Positions 8,675-13,709 of a DNA stretch of 13,709 bases are shown in pieces. Positions within the stretch are counted from its first letter, which is position 1. Each line of letters begins with the position of its first letter. Made by a program: the position numbers and the translations under genes. Under the pieces are notes generated by a model. It did no database searches, was not told where the DNA came from, and was given only the letters and a program-made list of their open reading frames with translations. The stretch is from DATLGD01 sp035540755. GTDB lineage: Bacteria > Actinomycetota > Actinomycetes > Mycobacteriales > SCTD01. The DNA is taken from positions 1 to 13,709 of the forward strand of contig DATLGD010000200.1 of NCBI GenBank assembly GCA_035540755.1, in the 5' to 3' direction.

Positions 8675-9577
8675 GTGACCTACTCGATCCTGGCGCGGGA
8701 CGCCGAGACCGGTGAGCTCGGCGTCGCCACCCAGTCGCAGGCCTTCGCCGTCGGGAGCAGCGTGCCGTTCGCCCTGCCGGGGCACGGCGTCATCGCCAGC
8801 CAGTCGATGGGCGAGCCGATGTACGGCGAGATCGGCCTCGACCTGCTTCGCGGCGGCTTCACCGCCGAGGAGTCGCTCACGGCGCTGATCAGCGTCGACC
8901 CGCATCCCGACCGCAGGCAGGTCGGGATCGTCTGCCGCACAGGCGCTCTCGCCGTGCACACCGGCGAGGGATGTGTGGCTGCGGCCGGGCACCTGGTCGG
9001 GCAGGACTGCCTGGCGCTCGCCAACATGGTGGTCGGGCCCGCGGTGTGGGAGGCGATGGTCGACACGTTCGAGACCTCGTCCGGGCCGCTCGCCCAGCGC
9101 CTCCTCACCGCGCTGCACGCCGCGGAGGGCGCGGGCGGCGACTTCCGCGGACGCCGGTCCGCCGCGGTCATGGTCGTGCGCTCGACGACGACCGGCCGGC
9201 CCTGGCACGACACCGTGGTCGACCTGCGCGTCGACGACTCCCCCGACCCGGTGGGCGACCTCGACCGGCTGGTGGTCAAGCGCCGCCGGTACCAGGACGT
9301 CGTCCGCGCCTTCGGCCGCGCGCTCGACGGCGACGCCGTGATCGCCGACCGCGAGCTCGAGCTGCTGCGCCCGCAGGACCCGGAGGTCGAGCCCGACCAG
9401 CTGCTGTGGCGCGCCGTGGTGGCCGCGCTCGCCGGCCGGGAGGACGCCGCCCGGGCCATGCTGCGCGACCTGCAGAGCTGCGCGCCGGCCTTCCTCGAGG
9501 CCGCCCGGCGCTTCGGACCCGCCGGGCTCGTCCCGGCCGACCTGCTCGACCGCATCCTGCCGGAGGAGAGCCCTTGA
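8675..9577 (+). CDS. DUF1028 (Ntn-hydrolase-like) protein with C-terminal helical domain
   Basis: A 300-residue cytoplasmic-looking protein of a family without an assigned reaction. The N-terminus MTYSILARDAETGELGVATQ matches the DUF1028 signature, followed by QAFAVGSSVPFA, VIASQSMGEPMYGEIGLDLL, GRRSAAVMVV and VDDSPDPV, all recognisable family blocks (about residues 1-205). The family is grouped by fold with N-terminal-nucleophile hydrolases; Thr2, exposed if Met is removed, is the natural candidate nucleophile (inference). Residues about 235-300, LLWRAVVAALAGREDAARAMLRDL onward, resemble the small helical domain often found at the end of DUF1028 proteins and labelled a putative peptidoglycan-binding domain. 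No signal peptide is seen. I used the GTG at 8675 because the family sequence starts exactly there; the RBS is poor. Its stop overlaps the glutaminase TTG, so the two are probably one operon and may share substrates such as amides or glutamyl compounds. Confidence 0.9.
   Translation: MTYSILARDAETGELGVATQSQAFAVGSSVPFALPGHGVIASQSMGEPMYGEIGLDLLRGGFTAEESLTALISVDPHPDRRQVGIVCRTGALAVHTGEGCVAAAGHLVGQDCLALANMVVGPAVWEAMVDTFETSSGPLAQRLLTALHAAEGAGGDFRGRRSAAVMVVRSTTTGRPWHDTVVDLRVDDSPDPVGDLDRLVVKRRRYQDVVRAFGRALDGDAVIADRELELLRPQDPEVEPDQLLWRAVVAALAGREDAARAMLRDLQSCAPAFLEAARRFGPAGLVPADLLDRILPEESP
9562..9568 (+). promoter_or_regulatory. Ribosome binding site of glutaminase, inside the DUF1028 gene
   Basis: GGAGGAG lies 5 bases before the TTG at 9574, within the last codons of the DUF1028 gene. 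Together with the TTGA stop/start overlap it fixes the glutaminase start and supports coupled translation. Confidence 0.75.
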
Positions 9578-10491
9578 GCCCGGACGTGCACGCCCTTCTG
9601 GACGACATCGCCGAGGAGGTCCGGCCGCTCGCCCGCGAGGGCGACGTCGCCGACTACATCCCGGCGCTGGCCGCCGAGGACCCCGACCGGTTCGCGCTCG
9701 TCACGTGCGACCTGGACGGCGCCGAGCACGCCACCGGCGACGCCGACGTGCCCTTCCCGATCCAGAGCATCAGCAAGGTGTTCGCCCTGACGCTGGCGCT
9801 GCAGCGCGTCGGCGAGGACCTGTTCGACCGGGTCGGCAAGGAGCCCTCGGGCGACCCGTTCAACTCCCTCGTGCAGCTCGAGCACGAGAAGGGGATCCCG
9901 CGCAACCCGATGATCAACGCGGGCGCGCTGGTGGTGTGCGACGTGCTGCTCGAGACCTGCGACGACCCGAAGGCGTCGATGGTCGAGCTCCTGTCGGACC
10001 TCACCGGCGACGAGGTCGGTCACGACCAGGAGGTGCTCGACGCCGAGGGGACCACCGGGCACCGCAACCAGGCCATGGCCTACCTGATGAGCGCGTTCGG
10101 CAACCTGCACTCCGGCGTCGAGGACGTCATGTCGGTCTACCTGCACCAGTGCGCGGTGCAGCTGTCCACCCGCGAGCTGGCCCGGGCGATCCGCTTCCTC
10201 GCGAACGACGGCGTCGACCCGCGCACCGGCCGGCGGGTGGTGGAGGAGGCGCTGGCCCGCCGCATCAACGCCGTCATGCTGACGACCGGCACCTACGACT
10301 CCGCCGGGCAGTTCGCCTACGAGGTCGGCATCCCGTGCAAGAGCGGGGTCGCCGGCGCGATCGTCGGCGACGCGCCGGGGCGCCTCGGGACCGCGGTCTG
10401 GTCGCCACCGCTGGACGCGTCCGGGAACTCGCGGGCCGGCCGCGCGGCGCTGCACCTGCTCGCCGAGCGCCTGGAGCTGTCGGTGTTCTGA
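9574..10491 (+). CDS. glsA: Glutaminase (serine-dependent, GlsA/YbaS family)
   Basis: Cytoplasmic enzyme hydrolysing L-glutamine to L-glutamate and ammonia. At 305 residues it matches the bacterial family (about 300-310). The beta-lactamase-like catalytic motif S-x-x-K is present as S65-I-S-K68 in PFPIQSISKVFAL. Other family blocks are NPMINAGA (111-118), GHRNQAMAYLM, LHQCAVQLSTRELA, MLTTGTYDSAGQFAYEVGIPCKSGVAGAI with the conserved Tyr and KSG, and the C-terminal DASGNSRAG. The TTG start at 9574 overlaps the DUF1028 stop (TTGA) and has a strong RBS; a GTG at 9585 would be the alternative. Its product glutamate is the substrate of the NAD-glutamate dehydrogenase encoded 3 kb away on the other strand. 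In Bacillus a glutaminase gene is paired with an AGCS-family transporter, a parallel to the symporter in this window. The frame is complete with no lost residues seen. Confidence 0.97.
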   Translation: MSPDVHALLDDIAEEVRPLAREGDVADYIPALAAEDPDRFALVTCDLDGAEHATGDADVPFPIQSISKVFALTLALQRVGEDLFDRVGKEPSGDPFNSLVQLEHEKGIPRNPMINAGALVVCDVLLETCDDPKASMVELLSDLTGDEVGHDQEVLDAEGTTGHRNQAMAYLMSAFGNLHSGVEDVMSVYLHQCAVQLSTRELARAIRFLANDGVDPRTGRRVVEEALARRINAVMLTTGTYDSAGQFAYEVGIPCKSGVAGAIVGDAPGRLGTAVWSPPLDASGNSRAGRAALHLLAERLELSVF

Positions 10492-10503
10492 CCGGCCCGC
10501 CCG

Positions 10504-10520
10504 TAGTGTCGCTCCCCGTG
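10504..10520 (+). promoter_or_regulatory. Candidate -10 element for a leaderless kinase transcript
   Basis: TAGTGT at 10504-10509 fits the actinobacterial TANNNT -10 consensus and ends 8 bases before the GTG at 10518, so transcription could begin at or almost at the start codon. There is no RBS before this GTG. I see no good -35. The site lies in the 26-base gap after glutaminase, so the kinase could be expressed separately from the DUF1028-glutaminase operon. Confidence 0.45.
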
Positions 10521-11912
10521 CGATGGCGGGGCAGGGGCGACGGAGCGGGACGCTCCACCGACCTGCTCGGCCTGGCCGGCTACGCCGACGCGGAGGTCGT
10601 CGCCGTCGGCGGCTCGAGCACCGTGTGGCGAGCCCGCGAGACCGCCCTCGACCGGCTCGTCGCGGTGAAGGTGCTCGCCCTGCCGGTGCTCGACGACCGG
10701 CTGCGCCGCCGGTTCGAGCGCGAGCTCGCCGTCGCCGGGCGACTCAGCGACCACCCGCACGTGGTGACCACCTACGCCTCGGGCTTCACCGCGGACGGGC
10801 GCCCGTACGTCACCAGCGAGTGGTGCCCCGGCGGCTCGCTCGCCGCGCGCCTGGCCGAGCAGGGCACCAGACCGGCCGAGGAGGTGCTGCGCACCGGCGC
10901 GCGCCTCGCGACGGCGCTCGCCGCCGCGCACGCCGCGGGTGTCGTGCACCGCGACGTCAAGCCGCAGAACGTGCTCGTGACCGCCTACGGGGAGCCGGCT
11001 CTGGCCGACTTCGGCATCGCCGTGGTCGTGGCCGAGGGGACAGCCGCCACCGACGCGCTGACCCCGGTGCACGCCGCGCCGGAGGTGCTGCAGGGCGCGA
11101 CGGCGACACCGGCCGCGGACGTCTGGGGGCTCGGTTCGACGCTGTGGACGCTGCTGGCCGGCGCGCCGCCGTTCGCCCCCCGGCCGGGCGAGGGCGTGCT
11201 GGCCGCGATGGTGCGCGTGCTCGAGGAGCCGTTGCCGGCGCTCCCGCCGGGCACGGCGCCCCCGCTGGCCGCCGCGCTGCAGCGGCTGCTCGACAAGGAC
11301 CCTGCGGCGCGGCCACCGGCGGCCGAGGTCCCCGAGCTGCTGCACGACGTCGAGCGGCGGCTCTCGCTCGCCCCGACGACGACGACGTCGGCCCTGCCCG
11401 GCCCGGTGAGCGGCCGCCCGGCCGCGCCGGTCGTCGAGGAGGCGGCGACCCGGATCCGGCCGGACCGACCGCTGCCCGCCCCGGCGCCGGTGGCGCGCCG
11501 CCGCCGCTGGCCGTGGTACCTCGCCGGCGGGATCACCGCGGTCCTGGTGGCCCTGACGGTGCTCGGCGCGGTCACCGACGACCCGGCGCCGTCCCCGACG
11601 GCCGGCCCGGAGCCCTCGCCGACCACCGTCGCGCCGGCCGACGCCGCGCAGCCGCCGCAGGAGGTGCGGGTCGTCGCCGACGACGGCGAGCAGGTGGAGC
11701 TCGCCTGGACCGACACCAACGGCGGGGCGCTGCCCTACGTCGTCGACCCCGGCGACGGCCCGGTGCAGCCGGCGTCGCGCCCGGACGGCGCGACCGTCAC
11801 CGGCCTCGACCCGGCGGCGCCGTACTGCTTCTCGGTCGGCACGGTGTTCCGCGCCGGCGCCGCTCCGCTCTACGTGGAGCCGGTGTGCGTGCGCGGCGGC
11901 GCCCCCGGCTGA
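10518..11912 (+). CDS. Transmembrane Ser/Thr protein kinase with extracytoplasmic fibronectin-III-like domain
   Basis: A 464-residue Hanks-type kinase. Kinase domain (about 18-275): ATP-binding K51 in VAVKVL, alpha-C E69, catalytic loop HRDVKPQN (144-151, D146), DFG (164-166), APE (187-189) and DVWGLG (201-206), so it looks catalytically competent. The glycine-rich loop is unusual, VGGSSTVW (30-37), lacking the normal GxGxxG spacing, and the P+1 segment reads TPVHAAPE without the usual GT. A Pro/Ala-rich juxtamembrane linker leads to one membrane helix (about 334-352) after an Arg cluster. Outside are a Pro/Ser/Thr stalk and a domain (about 380-460) with the fibronectin-III pattern VELAWTD, YVV, VTGLDPAAPYCFSV and two cysteines that could form a disulfide. 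I prefer the GTG at 10518; a GTG at 10506 is possible. The final 43 bases overlap the opposite-strand gene. The ligand and target are unknown. Confidence 0.93.
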   Translation: MRWRGRGDGAGRSTDLLGLAGYADAEVVAVGGSSTVWRARETALDRLVAVKVLALPVLDDRLRRRFERELAVAGRLSDHPHVVTTYASGFTADGRPYVTSEWCPGGSLAARLAEQGTRPAEEVLRTGARLATALAAAHAAGVVHRDVKPQNVLVTAYGEPALADFGIAVVVAEGTAATDALTPVHAAPEVLQGATATPAADVWGLGSTLWTLLAGAPPFAPRPGEGVLAAMVRVLEEPLPALPPGTAPPLAAALQRLLDKDPAARPPAAEVPELLHDVERRLSLAPTTTTSALPGPVSGRPAAPVVEEAATRIRPDRPLPAPAPVARRRRWPWYLAGGITAVLVALTVLGAVTDDPAPSPTAGPEPSPTTVAPADAAQPPQEVRVVADDGEQVELAWTDTNGGALPYVVDPGDGPVQPASRPDGATVTGLDPAAPYCFSVGTVFRAGAAPLYVEPVCVRGGAPG

Positions 11913-13709
11913 GGCCCTCTCCGCCTGCGCCGCCCGCGGCGGACCTCACGTCGGACCCGCGCGTGCGCCGCCCAGGCCGCCTCGACCTGCTCAGGCCCCG
12001 GCGCGTCGGGACCGTAGGCGGCGAGGTCGGCCAGCCCGCCCACCACCGCCAGCGGCCGGGAGGCCGGCGCGGGGACGTCGGTCCGGGCCAGGACCTGCGC
12101 CGGGGTGCGCGCACGGTCGGCTCCGAGCGCGTCCAGCGTCTCGAGCCAGGCGCCGAGCACGGCCGCCCGCGGCTCGGCCCGCCGGCGCCGGCGACGACGC
12201 AGGGCGCGGTGCAGCGGCCGCACGGCGAGCCCGGCCGCGACCAGCCCGGCCGCCGTGACCGCGAGCAGCAGCCACGGCGTCGACGGCTCCTCGACCGGCG
12301 GCGCCACCCGCGCCGGGGGTGGCGGCACCCCCTCGACGGGAGCGGGCTCCCCGGCGACCTGGCGCCGGATCTCGGTGAGCGCGGGCAGCTCCTGCCGCAC
12401 GCCCTCCTCGGTGAGCTCGCGCGGGGTCGGGTCGAACGGCACCCATCCGAGGCCGGCGAAGCGCACCTCCGGCCAGGCGAGGGCGTCCCCCGACAGGACC
12501 GTGGTGCTGCCGCCGACGATCCGGCCCGGCCGGAAGCCGACCGCGAGCCGGGCCGGCAGCCCGATCGAGCGCGCGGCCAGCACGTAGGCGGGAGCGAACT
12601 GCTCGGAGGTGCCGCGCCGGTCCTCCAGCAGCGCCGGGAAGCGCCCGCAGGAGTGGCCGGGGTCGACGTCGCTGGAGGCGGTCATCGCGGCGAAGGCCTG
12701 CTCGAGCGCGACCGCCTGCCGCCCGGGCCCGCTGACGCCGGCGACGGCGTCGGAGGCGAACGTGCGCAGCTCCTCGGGCAGGCACGGCGGCACGGCGAGC
12801 GACGGGTCGCCGCCCTGCAGGGCGGGCAGCGCCGCGCGGTCGAGCGCGGCGGCGTCGGGCTGCGGCAGGACGCTGTCGACGGTGTAGCGGTCGTGCACGC
12901 CCTCCGGGTCGAGCAGCACCGACGTCCCGGGGACGGCTGCGAGGTCGCCGCGCTCGACCGACACCGGGTCGCCCGTCGTCGGGACCCACGGCCCGTCCAG
13001 CCGCTCGACGACCACGGTGCTCCGGCTGAGCGGCCCGGGCGGGTGGTCGCCCGGCACGCGCGTGCCGATGCGCACGGGCTCGGCGCGAGCGGACCAGGTC
13101 ACGCCGTCGAAGTCCTCGAGCACCACCTGCCGCCAGTTGCGCGGGGAGGCCAGCCAGGCGGCGTCGACCGTGGCGGTGAACAGGCGGGTGTCGGACGCGC
13201 TGAGCCGGGCGGGGAGCACGGCCAGCGGCGCCGGGGCCGCGACCGTCTCGACCGGCGGGTCGACCAGCGCCCGGGGGTCGGCCTCGGGCCCGCTGGTCAG
13301 CAGCGGCCCGAGCAGGGCGCCGGCCAGCACGGCGACGGCGCCGACCGCCAGGGCCGGCAGCCGTCGGGCGGCGGGGGCGACGACGACGAGGTGCACCGCG
13401 GCGACGGCGGCGGGCGGCACCGCGGCGGTGGCACCCCCGGGCGCGCCGGCGCCGAGCGCCAGCCCGACGAGCAGCACCGCGACCGCGGGAAGCAGGGCCA
13501 GCGCCGGCCGGCGTCCGCGCGCGAGCGCCACGGCCGCGACCGCGCCGACCGCCACCGTCACGACGACCACGGGCAGCCGCGCCTCGTCGGCGGGGACCGG
13601 CGGTGCGGTCGCGAGCACGTCGGTCCAGCCCGACCGCAGCGCGCGCAGGCCGGCGGCCGGTGCACCGGCGGCCGCACCGGCGAGGGCCGCGCCCGCGACG
13701 CTGCCGAGG
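11870..13709 (-). CDS. TgpA-like membrane protein with degenerate transglutaminase domain, 5' end cut by window edge
   Basis: Membrane protein with an extracytoplasmic transglutaminase-fold domain. The frame is open to the right edge, and in-frame residues beyond the GTG at 13618 (LRALRSGWTDVLATAPPVPADE) resemble the family N-terminus, so the true start lies outside. In order: several hydrophobic helices, an extracytoplasmic region, the transglutaminase core (SEQFAPAYVLAARSIGLPARLAVGFRPG, then DALAWPEVRF and GWVPFDPTP), a Pro-rich linker, a C-terminal helix (WLLLAVTAAGLVAAGLAV), an Arg-rich stop-transfer stretch and a cytoplasmic tail. The expected catalytic Cys is Ser (codon 12605-12607) and the His of HAWPE is Leu (12479-12481); only the Asp (12431-12433) remains, so transglutaminase or protease activity by the usual triad is unlikely. 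Relatives usually sit beside MoxR ATPase and DUF58 genes, which may lie past the right edge. The TAG stop falls inside the kinase gene. Confidence 0.88.
   Translation of the reverse strand, partial: LGSVAGAALAGAAAGAPAAGLRALRSGWTDVLATAPPVPADEARLPVVVVTVAVGAVAAVALARGRRPALALLPAVAVLLVGLALGAGAPGGATAAVPPAAVAAVHLVVVAPAARRLPALAVGAVAVLAGALLGPLLTSGPEADPRALVDPPVETVAAPAPLAVLPARLSASDTRLFTATVDAAWLASPRNWRQVVLEDFDGVTWSARAEPVRIGTRVPGDHPPGPLSRSTVVVERLDGPWVPTTGDPVSVERGDLAAVPGTSVLLDPEGVHDRYTVDSVLPQPDAAALDRAALPALQGGDPSLAVPPCLPEELRTFASDAVAGVSGPGRQAVALEQAFAAMTASSDVDPGHSCGRFPALLEDRRGTSEQFAPAYVLAARSIGLPARLAVGFRPGRIVGGSTTVLSGDALAWPEVRFAGLGWVPFDPTPRELTEEGVRQELPALTEIRRQVAGEPAPVEGVPPPPARVAPPVEEPSTPWLLLAVTAAGLVAAGLAVRPLHRALRRRRRRRAEPRAAVLGAWLETLDALGADRARTPAQVLARTDVPAPASRPLAVVGGLADLAAYGPDAPGPEQVEAAWAAHARVRREVRRGRRRRRGPQPGAPPRTHTGST
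11920..11943. terminator. Possible bidirectional hairpin between convergent genes
   Basis: TCCGCC (11920-11925) pairs with GGCGGA (11938-11943), with an alternative inner pairing CGCCG/CGGCG (11928-11932 and 11937-11941). It starts 7 bases after the kinase stop. There is no T-tract, and the same bases encode the Arg-rich tail of the opposite gene, so the symmetry may be a by-product of CGC codons. Confidence 0.2.

Noticed and set aside
8534..9208. Longer carboxypeptidase start up to 9208
   Set aside because: It would run through the DUF1028 gene and bury the Tat signal inside the protein; the ATG at 8533 has a strong RBS.
8680..10455. Minus-strand open frame of 591 codons opposite DUF1028 and glutaminase
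   Set aside because: Crosses two coupled, well-recognised genes and has no motif of its own.
11870..13618. Transglutaminase-like gene starting at the GTG at 13618
   Set aside because: The frame stays open to the window end and the residues before 13618 look like the family N-terminus, so the gene is treated as partial.

Overview
The window is very GC-rich with third positions almost always G or C, GTG and TTG starts are common, and long spurious antisense frames lie opposite the real genes. With a 1,595-residue NAD-glutamate dehydrogenase, a Tat-exported carboxypeptidase, a receptor-type Ser/Thr kinase and a membrane transglutaminase-like protein, this points to a high-GC actinobacterium. 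A Geodermatophilaceae/Frankia-like lineage is a guess. No mobile element, CRISPR array, tRNA, rRNA or phage feature is visible. Coding density is high; no gene-free stretch exceeds 141 bases.

Left part, all on the minus strand and read right to left: a Tat-exported M14 zinc carboxypeptidase (8533-6743); a 121-base gap with a GC-rich hairpin; the large NAD-dependent glutamate dehydrogenase (6621-1834); a universal stress protein (1786-1349); and an alanine/glycine(/glutamine):cation symporter (1352 to beyond the left edge). The last two overlap by a GTGA junction and look translationally coupled. Dehydrogenase, stress protein and symporter probably form one operon.

Middle and right, plus strand: a DUF1028 protein (8675-9577), divergent from the carboxypeptidase across 141 bases, overlaps a glutaminase (9574-10491) at a TTGA junction. 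A membrane Ser/Thr kinase with an extracytoplasmic fibronectin-III-like domain (10518-11912) follows, probably from its own leaderless promoter. A TgpA-like transglutaminase-fold membrane protein (minus strand, 11870 to beyond the right edge) converges on the kinase and overlaps its 3' end by 43 bases. Its transglutaminase motif has Ser in place of Cys and Leu in place of His.

Taken together, the first six genes suggest a unit for using peptides and glutamine/glutamate as carbon and nitrogen: an exported carboxypeptidase frees amino acids, the symporter imports them, glutaminase converts glutamine to glutamate and ammonia, and the dehydrogenase feeds 2-oxoglutarate to the TCA cycle. DUF1028 and the stress protein are the unexplained members. 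The kinase and transglutaminase-like gene look like the edge of a separate envelope or signalling locus.
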